64,000 nt of DNA from assembly GCF_001730225.1 (NCBI RefSeq), contig NZ_MIJE01000031.1, positions 171,558 through 235,557 on the forward strand. Reading direction: 5' to 3'. The notes under the pieces were generated by a model. The model searched no databases and had not been told where the DNA came from. It worked only from the letters and a program-made list of their open reading frames with translations. The stretch comes from Desulfuribacillus alkaliarsenatis. Its GTDB lineage: Bacteria > Bacillota > Bacilli > Desulfuribacillales > Desulfuribacillaceae. The translations under genes were made by a program, and so were the position numbers. Within the stretch, counting starts at the first letter, position 1; the number at the start of each line of letters is the position of its first letter. Positions 1 to 8,728 of this stretch are shown here, one piece after another.

Positions 1-647
1 GACTCTTGCTTTTCAAATGATTGGGAGTACAGAGTATAGTAAGCATCAAAATCCTCTGGATGAATCTTTGCCCACATCTCGACTACGGTAGCTCCTGTTT
101 TAAGGCCAATAAAATCGAGAAAGCTCTGATTCATATAATCACTACTACCCTTATTATCCGCTAGCCATACCATAACTGGTAAAGTATCTAGCATTTTCAA
201 ACACGATTCTTTCTCCCAGTTTAAACGGTTTGCATTTTCAATAGATTGTGTTACTCGCTGACTAACATCACGAAAAACAATCGATGCTCCTGTTATCTGA
301 CCCAGTTCATCAAGAATCTTAGTACAATTGGCAGCTATATAGATTGGCAGGGAATGTTTTGTTTCCAATACTGTGTTTCTTTGAAGACCCGTTTGATGCA
401 TTCCTTCCTGAAACAGTTTTAACAGTGGGCTAGGCATTGGTTCTCCTGTTTGAGCATGAACAAGGGAGAATACGATATCAAAATCCTTCCCCAGAGCATT
501 TTCTTGTTCCCATCCTGTTAGTGCTACCGCACTTATGTTAATATATGTAATTATCCCTTGCCTATTAACGGCAATAACTCCGTCCCCTAGGTTATCAAGG
601 ATAGCATCTTTATTTGGTTTCATGTGATTAACTATACCGTTTTCCAT
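1..647 (-). CDS. PAS-domain sensor protein, 3' part cut by window edge
   Basis: An open frame runs from an ATG at 647 to the left edge (215 codons, no stop), so the gene continues outside the window. The start lies one base after the cheW stop codon. The visible part holds two PAS-like segments. The first is about residues 13-125, with DNLGDGVIAVNRQGIITYIN typical of a PAS start and FRDVSQR typical of a PAS end. The second starts near residue 145 (MLDTLPVMVWLADNKG). No output domain is visible; a histidine kinase or diguanylate cyclase could follow. Tight coupling to cheW and cheA suggests a cytoplasmic signalling role. The PAS assignment is good; the final function is unknown. Confidence 0.8.
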   Translation of the reverse strand, partial: MENGIVNHMKPNKDAILDNLGDGVIAVNRQGIITYINISAVALTGWEQENALGKDFDIVFSLVHAQTGEPMPSPLLKLFQEGMHQTGLQRNTVLETKHSLPIYIAANCTKILDELGQITGASIVFRDVSQRVTQSIENANRLNWEKESCLKMLDTLPVMVWLADNKGSSDYMNQSFLDFIGLKTGATVVEMWAKIHPEDFDAYYTLYSQSFEKQE

Positions 648-648
648 A

Positions 649-1119
649 TTATTCACCCGTAGTGAGTTTCTCACAATCTAGAATCATCTTTACTTGATTG
701 CCAACTCTTCCAATTGCTTTAATATATTTCTCGGAGCCTTCCCCTAAATCCGGCGGCGGCATAATATCCTCTTCGGGTATGACCATGACTTCAGATACTT
801 CATCTACGATAAATCCTATTGTAATATCATCAATATCTATTATGATTACACAAGTTCGTTCTGTATATGGTTTCCACTTCCGCTGAAAGCGCAACCGCAT
901 ATCCATTACTGGAATAATTCTTCCCCGGATATTGATAATGCCTCTAATGTATTTAGGCATGTCTGGAACCACAGTAATCGGTTGTATACCAATGATTTCT
1001 GTTACATATCCGATGTCAATACCGTATGTCTCATCTTCAAGTATGAATGTTAAATATTTATTCTTTTGCGTATCCACATCATCAATATGCTCAATTTCTA
1101 ATGATTGTTCCTGAACCAT
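649..1119 (-). CDS. cheW: Chemotaxis coupling protein CheW
   Basis: A 156-residue protein made of a single CheW domain, which bridges chemoreceptors and the kinase CheA. Family features seen: TFILEDETYGIDI near the N-terminus, IRGIINIRGRIIPVMDMR in the middle, and VDEVSEVMVIP towards the end. The start has a strong ribosome binding site (a run of G followed by GTGA). It follows cheA in the same direction with a 51-base gap and is followed directly by a PAS-protein gene, so the three are probably co-transcribed. No receptor gene is present in the window. Confidence 0.93.
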   Translation of the reverse strand: MVQEQSLEIEHIDDVDTQKNKYLTFILEDETYGIDIGYVTEIIGIQPITVVPDMPKYIRGIINIRGRIIPVMDMRLRFQRKWKPYTERTCVIIIDIDDITIGFIVDEVSEVMVIPEEDIMPPPDLGEGSEKYIKAIGRVGNQVKMILDCEKLTTGE

Positions 1120-1170
1120 AGAAATTCACCCCCCGTATTCTATCATTCTATGAGCTCTCATTTTGTTTTT

Positions 1171-3282
1171 TTAAGCTATCTCATGTTTAGTAGATTTTGA
1201 TCGGTTATGAAGTCCTGCTATATCAATAATTAAGCTGATGCTTCCATCTCCTAAAAGCGTACACCCAGCGATACCTTCTACATTTCTAGTCTTTTTGATA
1301 TAGTTTGGTAGTGCTTTAACGACTACTTGTTGTTGGGCTAATAACTCATCTAAGAATAGGCAAATCGTTTTTTCATCTTGCTCAACCATGACAAGAATAC
1401 CGTCGGTTAACTCTGTTACCTTTGTCTCTACATTGAAGTATTGATGAAGCCTAACTATAGGGTAGCAGTATCCCCGTACCATTATAATTTCTCGTCCGTC
1501 AGGATCTTTTATATAATCATCTACTTTTGGTCTAAACGACTCCTTGATATTCATAATAGGGATAGTGTAACTTGCATTACCCACCTTGCAGTTCATACCG
1601 TCTATGATTGCTAGTGTCAATGGTATCTTCATTATAAATGAGCTACCCTGGCCTTCTACGCTTTCTATATGAATTGAGCCCCCAACGGATTCAAGGTTTT
1701 TCGTGACGACATCCATACCTACACCTCTACCAGAAAACTCTGTTACGTTTTCTTTCATGGAGAAACCTGCTTTAAGGATTAGGCTAAATACTTCTCTGTC
1801 TGTCATTTCTTCCATGTCTTTATCTGCAATTCCGTTTTTACGTGCTTTCTCGTAGATTTTCTGTTTGTTAAGCCCTTTACCGTCATCTTTAATAATTATT
1901 AATACATCGCTTCCAGAATTCTTAGCTTCTATGGTAATAGTACCAACCCTTGGTTTTCCTAGAGCTTCACGCTCATCGTTCCCTTCAATCCCATGATCAA
2001 TGGCATTTCGAATCAGATGCATTAGTGGATCCCCTATTTGCTCTATGATGTTCTTATCCACCTCTGTTTCTTCACCAATAACTTTCAATTCCACTTCTTT
2101 TTGTAATTTTTTGCTCATATCACGGAGAATTCGTTGCATTTTCATAAATGTTGCCGATAGTGGTACCATGCGAATAGACATGACCATGTCCTGCAGTTCA
2201 ATCGTTATCTTATGTAGCTGGCGAGCTGCGGTATGAAATTGATCTAAGTCTAAGTTTTTAAGCTCTGGATTCTGGGTGACCATTGCTTCTGCTATGACCA
2301 TTTCACCTACGATATCCATTAATGAATCAAGTTTTTCTACACTGACACTTATCATGCCTTGGCCTTTGCCCGAAACCTGTACTTTACTATTTTGTGTAAC
2401 TGCCATTTGTTGTGATGTAGGTGTTGCAGCCTGTTCTGGAATTTTTACGGCCGTACCTTCATTTGTTTGCTTAGGTGTTGAGAAGTGATACCATTCCCCT
2501 TCGTCCTCTATTCTTTCTATTGATAATTCTTTCATAAATAAGGTTTCGTTCAATATTTTTTCTAGCTCTTTTTGTTCTGCTTCTGTTTCAACATAAATAT
2601 AAAAACCTTTTTCTTTAATTACATCTGCAGATTGTTCATTCTCAATAATGTCTTCTGGAATATAATACAATTCTTGTGCAAAGTCTTTTAGGCTATGGAC
2701 AACTGAAAATGCTCTAATATTCTCCATTCCACAACCGTCATCAAAAACAATTATAGCTTTGTAACGATTACTCATTTCACTTTGTTTTTTCTTTTGTGAC
2801 ACGTCTGGAGCAATGTAGTATTGTTGTCGTATGTTTGTGTCTGTTTTTGTAGTTTCAACTGCATTAGGTGCATCTGCTTTTAAGAATAAAAGATATTCTT
2901 TGTTCTTTTCGATAATTATAGTGGCGTCACCATCTACTGGCTCTGCACTATTAATCTTTTCTAGCTCTGCTTTAATAAAATCTATACCCTCAAAGATTAA
3001 ATCTGATAATAGAGAGCAGTCTACATGATCAAGTTTGTTTTCCCGTAGAAAGTAAAAAACATCCTCCATTGAGTGCGCCAAGTTAGCTACATCATTAAAT
3101 AACATCATTGCCGAAGAGCCTTTAATCGTGTGCATGCATCGGAATATCTCAGCTATAGCAGACTCAGAAAAACTACCTTCTCTCTCACATTGCATTATTG
3201 TGGTTTCTAGTTGTTCAAGCATTTGCGTCGTTTCATATATATACATTTCTAACATAGGCGCATTGGAATATTGTTCAGACAT
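1171..3282 (-). CDS. cheA: Chemotaxis-type histidine kinase CheA
   Basis: A 703-residue CheA with the usual domain order: HPt domain (about 1-110, phospho-acceptor His51 in MHTIKGSSAMM), a divergent P2 region, dimerisation domain (about 315-380), HATPase domain (HLIRNAIDHGIE, DDGKGL, GRGVGMDVV) and a C-terminal CheW-like domain. It phosphorylates response regulators after receptor signals. The ribosome binding site (GGAGGGAGGATT) lies inside the end of the upstream tetR gene, only three bases apart, so the two are one transcription unit. The nearby cheX supports a complete phosphorelay, but no cheY, cheB or cheR is seen here. It could control motility or another CheA-linked output. Confidence 0.93.
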   Translation of the reverse strand: MSEQYSNAPMLEMYIYETTQMLEQLETTIMQCEREGSFSESAIAEIFRCMHTIKGSSAMMLFNDVANLAHSMEDVFYFLRENKLDHVDCSLLSDLIFEGIDFIKAELEKINSAEPVDGDATIIIEKNKEYLLFLKADAPNAVETTKTDTNIRQQYYIAPDVSQKKKQSEMSNRYKAIIVFDDGCGMENIRAFSVVHSLKDFAQELYYIPEDIIENEQSADVIKEKGFYIYVETEAEQKELEKILNETLFMKELSIERIEDEGEWYHFSTPKQTNEGTAVKIPEQAATPTSQQMAVTQNSKVQVSGKGQGMISVSVEKLDSLMDIVGEMVIAEAMVTQNPELKNLDLDQFHTAARQLHKITIELQDMVMSIRMVPLSATFMKMQRILRDMSKKLQKEVELKVIGEETEVDKNIIEQIGDPLMHLIRNAIDHGIEGNDEREALGKPRVGTITIEAKNSGSDVLIIIKDDGKGLNKQKIYEKARKNGIADKDMEEMTDREVFSLILKAGFSMKENVTEFSGRGVGMDVVTKNLESVGGSIHIESVEGQGSSFIMKIPLTLAIIDGMNCKVGNASYTIPIMNIKESFRPKVDDYIKDPDGREIIMVRGYCYPIVRLHQYFNVETKVTELTDGILVMVEQDEKTICLFLDELLAQQQVVVKALPNYIKKTRNVEGIAGCTLLGDGSISLIIDIAGLHNRSKSTKHEIA

Positions 3283-3285
3283 TTT

Positions 3286-3891
3286 TCAATCCTCCCTCCA
3301 TGTCTTCTCTGCAAAAGCACATAATAACATAGTGATAGCCTCTAAGCCTTTATCTTTCAAGGAAAAATTATAATTTTGTAAACGCCACTTCAAACACAGA
3401 CGATTAAAACTACCTATAAATACATCTGCCAACAAAATGTGATCTATATCTTGATTTATTAGCTTAGAATCCTGAGCTTGTTTAATCAATTTACTAACGT
3501 AATTTGAACGGCTGTATATAATCTCCTTAATCTTTTGCTCTAGTTCTTTATCATATCTAAATTGATCGTACCCTAGTAAAACCACAGTAATAGCTGGGTA
3601 GTTTTGGTAATAAGTGGTGTACGCTTCAAAATAAAATCTGATTGACTCCATAGAATCTAATTTTTTCAATTCAATTGTTTTGTTAATATCTTGATCATAT
3701 TTAGCAAAATGATCTAGCACAGATAATATAATGTCATTTTTACGAGTAAAGTGTTTATAAATTGCCCCTTCTGTAATTCCTTCCCTATTAGCAATTTCTT
3801 TTGTTGTAAGTGACTGGATGCCCTTTTCGTTCATAATATCAATTGCCGTTAATGTGATTGTCTCTCTTCTATGTAATATGTTTAACTTCAC
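3286..3891 (-). CDS. TetR/AcrR family transcriptional regulator
   Basis: A 201-residue regulator with an N-terminal TetR helix-turn-helix (about residues 10-55: ALTAIDI-like helix, then LTTKEIANREGITEGAIYKHF). The C-terminal ligand-binding region is not specific to a known subfamily. The start is a GTG preceded by a GGGGTGG sequence. It is the first gene of a cluster with cheA, cheW and a PAS protein, which is an unusual partner set for a TetR regulator. An imperfect palindrome lies 30 bases upstream of its start, so autoregulation of the whole cluster is likely. The ligand cannot be inferred. Confidence 0.88.
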   Translation of the reverse strand: MKLNILHRRETITLTAIDIMNEKGIQSLTTKEIANREGITEGAIYKHFTRKNDIILSVLDHFAKYDQDINKTIELKKLDSMESIRFYFEAYTTYYQNYPAITVVLLGYDQFRYDKELEQKIKEIIYSRSNYVSKLIKQAQDSKLINQDIDHILLADVFIGSFNRLCLKWRLQNYNFSLKDKGLEAITMLLCAFAEKTWRED

Positions 3892-3920
3892 ATTTCCACC
3901 CCATCTTCCGAATCAGCTAT

Positions 3921-3940
3921 ATAAGTGAGTGTTTACTTAC
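3921..3940. promoter_or_regulatory. Candidate TetR operator upstream of tetR-cheA
   Basis: An inverted repeat, TAAGTGAG-TG-TTTACTTA (3922-3939), has 6 of 8 matching half-site positions. It sits just upstream of the tetR start and is the size expected for a TetR-family operator. Binding by the adjacent regulator is inferred. Confidence 0.45.
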
Positions 3941-4010
3941 CTTTAATATAAGTTCAATATAATACTACTAATGCCTCACATACAATAGGACTTATGTCCA
4001 TATTTCCCAT

Positions 4011-4040
4011 AAAAAAACCTTCTCAATACGAGAAGGTTTT
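4011..4040 (-). terminator. Rho-independent terminator after cheX
   Basis: Hairpin ACCTTCTC/GAGAAGGT with a five-base loop. On the minus strand it is followed by seven T residues. It closes the hemerythrin-cheX unit. Confidence 0.85.
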
Positions 4041-4084
4041 ACTATGTTTTGTTTGGCATAAACTATTTATTTGGTATAAACTAA

Positions 4085-4546
4085 CTATTTTTCTTTCAAT
4101 ACTATATGTACATCAAATGCTCCTATGGAAGTCTTCATTGTCACTTTAAGGGCTTTTTGAGAAGCCATAGATAGGGATTTATATTCTCCTACAAAAATTT
4201 GTGGCGGTACAATATCACAAACGTAATTACTAGAGGTTAAATTTGTGACTGCGTTACCTCCCACTATATTAGCTATTTCACCAAGTGCCGAAGAAACAAA
4301 ACTATCAATATCATCCATTTTCATACCACACATTATTTCTACCATATCTAAGGTCATTTGCTTTGGAAAGCTAAATAGAATACTGCCTCGCAAATCGCCA
4401 GTGACCCCTAATGTAACGTTTGCTTCTTTACTAGAAATCATTTCTTCAACAACGCTCATTTCACCTTTTTCCACAGGTAAATCTAGCATAAGCTGAAATA
4501 CATCTTTAGTAGCCATATAGAAGGGGTTGATATATTCTACCTTCAT
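4085..4546 (-). CDS. cheX: Chemotaxis phosphatase CheX
   Basis: A 153-residue CheC/CheX/FliY-family protein. The catalytic ExxN signature is present as E90-I-A-N93 in SALGEIANIVGG. A single active-site copy and this length fit CheX, which removes phosphate from CheY-P. Its ATG overlaps the stop of the upstream hemerythrin gene by one base (TAATG), which indicates translational coupling. The gene is separated from the cheA cluster by a terminator but probably works in the same pathway. Confidence 0.85.
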   Translation of the reverse strand: MKVEYINPFYMATKDVFQLMLDLPVEKGEMSVVEEMISSKEANVTLGVTGDLRGSILFSFPKQMTLDMVEIMCGMKMDDIDSFVSSALGEIANIVGGNAVTNLTSSNYVCDIVPPQIFVGEYKSLSMASQKALKVTMKTSIGAFDVHIVLKEK

Positions 4547-4965
4547 TATTGTTCCCCTCCTTGTTTCTGTGCATATTCACCAAGTTTTTGATCAGTAGCA
4601 GCAACGTGCAAAATTAACCATGTCATGAGCTTACCACTAAACTCCTGCACAAGCTCCTCTGTATAGCCCTCTTCCTCTAAACGAACTGCATACTTACCTA
4701 CAGCCTCTTTAAACTTCACGTGCTCTTGTTTATGTTTTTCCATATCTGGGTATCCGATTTTCTCCTGATATGCTTCCTCATCATCAAAGTGGAAAATAAC
4801 ATATTCCTGCATAAACTCCATTGTTTCTTTTACTTTATCTAACTTATCATCCCAATTACCTTTATGCTGTACAGTCTGTATAAAAGATGAAACCCTGCCA
4901 AACAATTCTTCATGCTGTTGGTCAATTACAGATACACCAATCTTGTACTTTTCCTTCCACATCAT
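4546..4965 (-). CDS. Bacteriohemerythrin
   Basis: A 139-residue four-helix protein with the di-iron, oxygen-binding ligand set of hemerythrins: H18, H59 with E63, H78 and H82, and H120 with D125. It starts with ATGATG after an AAGGAAGGG ribosome binding site. It is co-transcribed and translationally coupled with cheX. In motile anaerobes such proteins bind oxygen for sensing, delivery or protection, so a role in aerotaxis or oxygen sensing is a reasonable inference. Confidence 0.9.
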   Translation of the reverse strand: MMWKEKYKIGVSVIDQQHEELFGRVSSFIQTVQHKGNWDDKLDKVKETMEFMQEYVIFHFDDEEAYQEKIGYPDMEKHKQEHVKFKEAVGKYAVRLEEEGYTEELVQEFSGKLMTWLILHVAATDQKLGEYAQKQGGEQ

Positions 4966-5086
4966 AAGCGAACCCTTCCTTTATTAGTTAATCTTTATAA
5001 TATATCTTATTCTAGGTTTTTCTTTAGATTCCTGCTAATTGTCTGAAAATAGTAGCGTTCTAATCTTTTGGTAAATTATTACCGAT

Positions 5087-5773
5087 TTATAAAATGCCTG
5101 TTTCAACAAGAGCTAGTATAATCGCTATAATCACTGGTTGATGAAGCAAATATATTTTTAAAGAGTTCCTACTTAAAAATAAGATTGGTTTGCTTTGAAT
5201 CTGAAATGAAAATAGGCTTTTACGCTGATAATAGTAAACCCTATACGCTATAATCCCTAAAATAAAAACTGATAAGTATGGTGCCAGTGGATAATAATCA
5301 ACGGAACGAAATCCAGGATACATAATCCCTACTGGCAGTAATAAGCTTGTATTTAACATTATCGTTTTAAAATAAAAGCCCATCAATGCATTTACCGCAG
5401 CAAGTGTAAACAATGTCCAGCTGTCAAACCTTTTTAACAGCGGGTATAACATCATACTTGTCCCAAGAAAGTGTAGTATCCCAAACCGCACATATGTATC
5501 TCCAAAAAACACAAGTGTCACAACAGTTATAGCCATACCGAAACCAAACACCTTCAAGCCTGTCCTTGCAACATTTTTGCTTGTTAGCCCGCTACTTATG
5601 CCAGATACAAACATAAATATCATAGCAGCAAGTTGCCCTTCCCAATACCAAAAACCAGATCTATAATTAATCTCATAATCAGCAAAATAGTTTAAGTCAT
5701 ATACCATATGAAAGATTACCATAAGTGTAATCGCCAATGCCCTAAGGACATCTATTTCCCAAATTCGATTCAT
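5087..5773 (-). CDS. DUF1624 / acyltransferase-like membrane protein
   Basis: A 228-residue integral membrane protein with about seven hydrophobic segments. The N-terminus RIWEIDVLRALAITLMVIFH matches the heparan-alpha-glucosaminide N-acetyltransferase catalytic-like family (DUF1624), with the D-x-x-R-x-x-A and conserved His seen near the start of membrane acyltransferases. A second conserved-looking segment is LKIYLLHQP near the C-terminus, also typical of acyltransferases. The substrate is unknown. It has its own ribosome binding site (TTGGAGAGA) and is divergent from ytvI. Confidence 0.72.
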   Translation of the reverse strand: MNRIWEIDVLRALAITLMVIFHMVYDLNYFADYEINYRSGFWYWEGQLAAMIFMFVSGISSGLTSKNVARTGLKVFGFGMAITVVTLVFFGDTYVRFGILHFLGTSMMLYPLLKRFDSWTLFTLAAVNALMGFYFKTIMLNTSLLLPVGIMYPGFRSVDYYPLAPYLSVFILGIIAYRVYYYQRKSLFSFQIQSKPILFLSRNSLKIYLLHQPVIIAIILALVETGIL

Positions 5774-5896
5774 TCTATCTCTCCAAACTAAACCCTAATC
5801 GGTTTTACTAGTATTAAACAATAAAATGTAGTAATATTATATTCGAGTATTACTTTAAAGATAGCTGCTTATCTTGTGACATTAGAGGAGATGCAT

Positions 5897-6958
5897 ATGT
5901 TCCAGAAATCAACACTCATTAAAGTACTTATTTTCATCCTTGCTGTAGCTGCTATTGTATTTATTTATCAATATGCATCTGGCTTCGTTCCAATTATTCT
6001 TGCTTTTCTAACAGCATTGATGCTTGAGCCGTTAGTGAAATTTATTCAAAAAAGGGGAAAATTCGAAGGTCGCTTGCCAGCTGTTGCTATTTCTTTTGTA
6101 GTTTATGTGTTGCTTTTAGCAAGTATTATTTATTTAACTGTAACGAAGATTTTTCAGCAGCTTATACGTTTACTGAATCAATTACCAAATTACATATCCG
6201 ATGTTTTGATATTAAATGAATACTTAGCCACAGAAATTAATCGGTTAATTGCCGATATCCCACAAAAGCACTTAATCATAAATGAAATAGAAAAGCAAGG
6301 CGAGGTTCTGTTGACTAAAGTATCAGTATTTACGCAGAACTTGATTCCTATTATTGCTTCCTCTGTACAAGCATTACCAGCATTATTAGTAATTTTTATC
6401 GTTTATCTTATTACCGTGTTTTTATTCAGCTTGGATTTGCCACTTATTATCAAAAAATTCTATGGCCTCTTTAAAGAAGAAACAGCAGAGAAAATTGCTT
6501 ATGTGTTTGATAGATTAGGAAATGTAGTCGTCGGTTTCTTCAAGGCTCAATTTTTAGTAAGTATCGTTATATTTATCGCATCTTATATCGGACTATTAAT
6601 TATCGCACCTGAGCGAGCATTTATTATGGCAATTATTATCTGGATTATTGATGTGATTCCATTCATCGGTTCTATCTTAGTCTTAGCGCCGTGGATTTTA
6701 TACTCACTATTACTAGGAAATACTTCCCTAGCTGTAAAGCTGATTATACTACAAATCGTACTTTTAGCCCTACGCAGAACTCTTGAGCCTAAAATCATGG
6801 GAAGACATATTGGTTTAGCAGCATTGCCAACACTATTGTCTATGTACTTTGGTATTTATTTCCTAGGTATCGTTGGGCTTGTGTTAGGACCAATAATATT
6901 TATCGCTGTTAAGTCAGCTTATGAAGCTAAGATATTTACTATTAATTATAAGTTATAA
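5897..6958 (+). CDS. ytvI: Sporulation membrane protein YtvI / AI-2E family transporter
   Basis: A 353-residue polytopic membrane protein of the AI-2E/YtvI permease-like family, with two hydrophobic hairpins at the N-terminus, a long soluble segment (about 90-160), then five or six more membrane segments. The end LALRRTLEPKIMGRHIGLAALPTLLSMYFG contains the conserved family motif (E-P-K-x-x-G, then a gap, then G-L-x-x-L-P). The ATG at 5897 is chosen because GAGGAG lies six bases upstream; an earlier in-frame GTG at 5876 has no such site. In Bacillus the family includes the sporulation protein YtvI; export of a sporulation-related substrate is inferred. Confidence 0.8.
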   Translation: MFQKSTLIKVLIFILAVAAIVFIYQYASGFVPIILAFLTALMLEPLVKFIQKRGKFEGRLPAVAISFVVYVLLLASIIYLTVTKIFQQLIRLLNQLPNYISDVLILNEYLATEINRLIADIPQKHLIINEIEKQGEVLLTKVSVFTQNLIPIIASSVQALPALLVIFIVYLITVFLFSLDLPLIIKKFYGLFKEETAEKIAYVFDRLGNVVVGFFKAQFLVSIVIFIASYIGLLIIAPERAFIMAIIIWIIDVIPFIGSILVLAPWILYSLLLGNTSLAVKLIILQIVLLALRRTLEPKIMGRHIGLAALPTLLSMYFGIYFLGIVGLVLGPIIFIAVKSAYEAKIFTINYKL

Positions 6959-6991
6959 ACCGACACTTTAATTAAACCAATTATACAGCTT

Positions 6992-7033
6992 AACCCAACG
7001 ACTGACGTAAATTATCAATTGTTGGGTTTTTTA
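6992..7033 (+). terminator. Terminator after ytvI
   Basis: Stem AACCCAAC/GTTGGGTT with a loop of about 20 bases, followed by a T-rich tract on the plus strand. Its end touches the 3' end of the convergent Nudix gene. Confidence 0.65.
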
Positions 7034-7462
7034 TTTTAAGGATTCAAATACGCGATTAGCGTCCCACGCATCCATATCCGATTTTAATTCAGGAAGGATG
7101 TTAAAGTTATGACGTTCCATTGGAGTGACCCATGCAAAATCTTGGTGTTCCTCAGAAAGTTTGATTGCTACTGATGGACTATTACATAAATATGTAATGC
7201 CAACTACTTGCACTAAAGGATTTTTCATAAAACTCCATACCCATATAGGTCGTAATACGTCTACATCCAAATGAACTTCTTCATAAATTTCCCGTTGCAA
7301 TCCAAGCTCTGGTAATTCCCCAAAGGCTAGCCCTCCGCCCGGAAGCTCCCAATAGGCAGCATCTTGCCCAGGTTTTTTAGGTCTTTGTAATATCAAAAAA
7401 CGTCCGTTATGTTTGATTAAACCCTTGATGGCTAGGTGAATCTGATTGTTTTCTTTTAGCAT
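7031..7462 (-). CDS. Nudix hydrolase
   Basis: A 143-residue protein with a Nudix box near residues 43-65: GGLAFGE, seven residues, then REIYEEVHL. The usual glycine near the box end is replaced by His. The REIYEE core with its metal-binding glutamates is intact. It hydrolyses a nucleoside diphosphate linked to another moiety; the substrate cannot be told from sequence. The ribosome binding site GGAGGAAG precedes the ATG. Convergent with ytvI, it shares the short terminator region. Confidence 0.85.
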   Translation of the reverse strand: MLKENNQIHLAIKGLIKHNGRFLILQRPKKPGQDAAYWELPGGGLAFGELPELGLQREIYEEVHLDVDVLRPIWVWSFMKNPLVQVVGITYLCNSPSVAIKLSEEHQDFAWVTPMERHNFNILPELKSDMDAWDANRVFESLK

Positions 7463-7565
7463 TACGCTTCCTCCGTTCCTCTATCTCAATCCTCTAGATT
7501 ATACTAGTATCTTAACAGAGTGAGAAGGCTAAGACATATAGATTATCGGTTTTTTCTATAATAAA

Positions 7566-7593
7566 AGAGCAAGGACTTTTACACCCTTGCTCT
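7566..7593 (-). terminator. Terminator after the holin-like gene
   Basis: Nine-base stem AGAGCAAGG/CCTTGCTCT followed on the minus strand by TTTTAT, just beyond the stop codon at 7607. Confidence 0.8.
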
Positions 7594-7606
7594 ATATCGT
7601 CAAAAA

Positions 7607-7966
7607 TCAAACAAACTTCTGATGACCGTTCTCAAAATCATAGCCCATTAAATTCTTACCATTATCTAAGTAGCGCTTTAAGTAAATAACGGCGTCTTCT
7701 ATTAAGCTATCAATTTGTTTTTCTGTATACAGCATTCTTAGTACTGTAGGCATTACTTCATAAAATCTCTCGACTACCTTAGCATATTTTAGTTCCCCTG
7801 TGCCACTTCCTAGTTGTTTTTCCGCTTCTACAACAAAAGTTAATATCATCTTTTTTACTAGCTTTTTGTTACCTGTTTTATAGGCAATTAATGAACCAAT
7901 TGCTGCTACAATGATAAACATCAAATCGATAAAGTTACTGCTTATTAGCTTCAATACTATTTCCAT
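7607..7966 (-). CDS. Small membrane protein, phage holin (LL-H type)-like
   Basis: A 119-residue protein with one hydrophobic segment near residues 12-30, then a basic stretch (YKTGNKKLVKK) and a charged helical tail (FVVEAEKQLGSGTGELKYAKVVERF). This resembles LL-H-type phage holins. The ATG at 7966 is chosen because AGAGGG lies eight bases upstream; a GTG at 7975 lies within that site. It directly follows an amidase gene, with a few bases between or overlapping, which gives the layout of a phage lysis cassette. No other phage genes are near, so it may be a domesticated pair. Confidence 0.55.
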   Translation of the reverse strand: MEIVLKLISSNFIDLMFIIVAAIGSLIAYKTGNKKLVKKMILTFVVEAEKQLGSGTGELKYAKVVERFYEVMPTVLRMLYTEKQIDSLIEDAVIYLKRYLDNGKNLMGYDFENGHQKFV

Positions 7967-7971
7967 AATTA

Positions 7972-8661
7972 TCACCCTCTATTAGCATCTTCATGGATTC
8001 TTTTTAACAGTAGCATTGTTGCCCAGACTGGCATTGGTTCATCAATCTTATTCAACCACAGCTCTTTATTATTCAAAAGCCCATTATCTGCCAAATACTC
8101 AATACCATCTTTTTTCCACTGTGGTGGGTTATTATTACCTTGATTATTTTCTGAATTGCTGTCAGTGTTGTTAGTTTGATTGTTTAGTGACTCTATTTCT
8201 TCTAGCTTAGCTTCGATGTCTTTGATAAATATGCTCCATCTATCAAGAAGTAGGCGCGGACAGTTTTTACCACTCCAATATTTATGGGTTTTAACTCTAT
8301 CAACATCCCAGTTTCTTTTATAAAGCAATTCTGCTATTAAGTGCACGGCATTTTCCCATACATGTACTTGGTCTCCACTTTCGCAAACCTCAATACCTAT
8401 ACTAGAATAGTTGCCTTGTCTCGTTCCTGCATGCCAAGCTACCTCACTAAGTGGTATTGCTTCTACTGCTTGTGATTCATCAATAGCAATATGCCAGCTT
8501 GCTGACCTGTCATTATATTGATTAGTTAACCAATTACGCTCATCCATTGCCGTGCTTCTTGGATTGGCTGTATTATGGACGGTGATTGACTCCATTGTTG
8601 TTTCTATACCAGGACGTTTACTTTGTGATTTCGGTATATGCTTTACAATATATTCATACAT
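7972..8661 (-). CDS. N-acetylmuramoyl-L-alanine amidase (Amidase_2 type)
   Basis: A 229-residue cell-wall hydrolase. The catalytic Amidase_2/PGRP domain spans about residues 15-150. Zinc ligands are visible as H29 in ITVHNTANP, the His in THKYWSGKNCPR and the nearby Cys; VAWHAGT is also typical. It resembles the CwlA/XlyA/CwlH group of Bacillus phages and spores. A low-complexity Asn/Gln/Ser linker (about 163-180) leads to a small C-terminal region (WKKDGIEYLADNGLL) that looks like a wall-targeting repeat. There is no signal peptide, consistent with a holin-dependent or mother-cell enzyme. Ribosome binding site: GGAGGG. Confidence 0.88.
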   Translation of the reverse strand: MYEYIVKHIPKSQSKRPGIETTMESITVHNTANPRSTAMDERNWLTNQYNDRSASWHIAIDESQAVEAIPLSEVAWHAGTRQGNYSSIGIEVCESGDQVHVWENAVHLIAELLYKRNWDVDRVKTHKYWSGKNCPRLLLDRWSIFIKDIEAKLEEIESLNNQTNNTDSNSENNQGNNNPPQWKKDGIEYLADNGLLNNKELWLNKIDEPMPVWATMLLLKRIHEDANRG

Positions 8662-8728
8662 ATATTACCCTCCACTCCCCTATATAATATATTTGACCTT
8701 TCAACTTGTTATTTATAATAAAAAAAGT

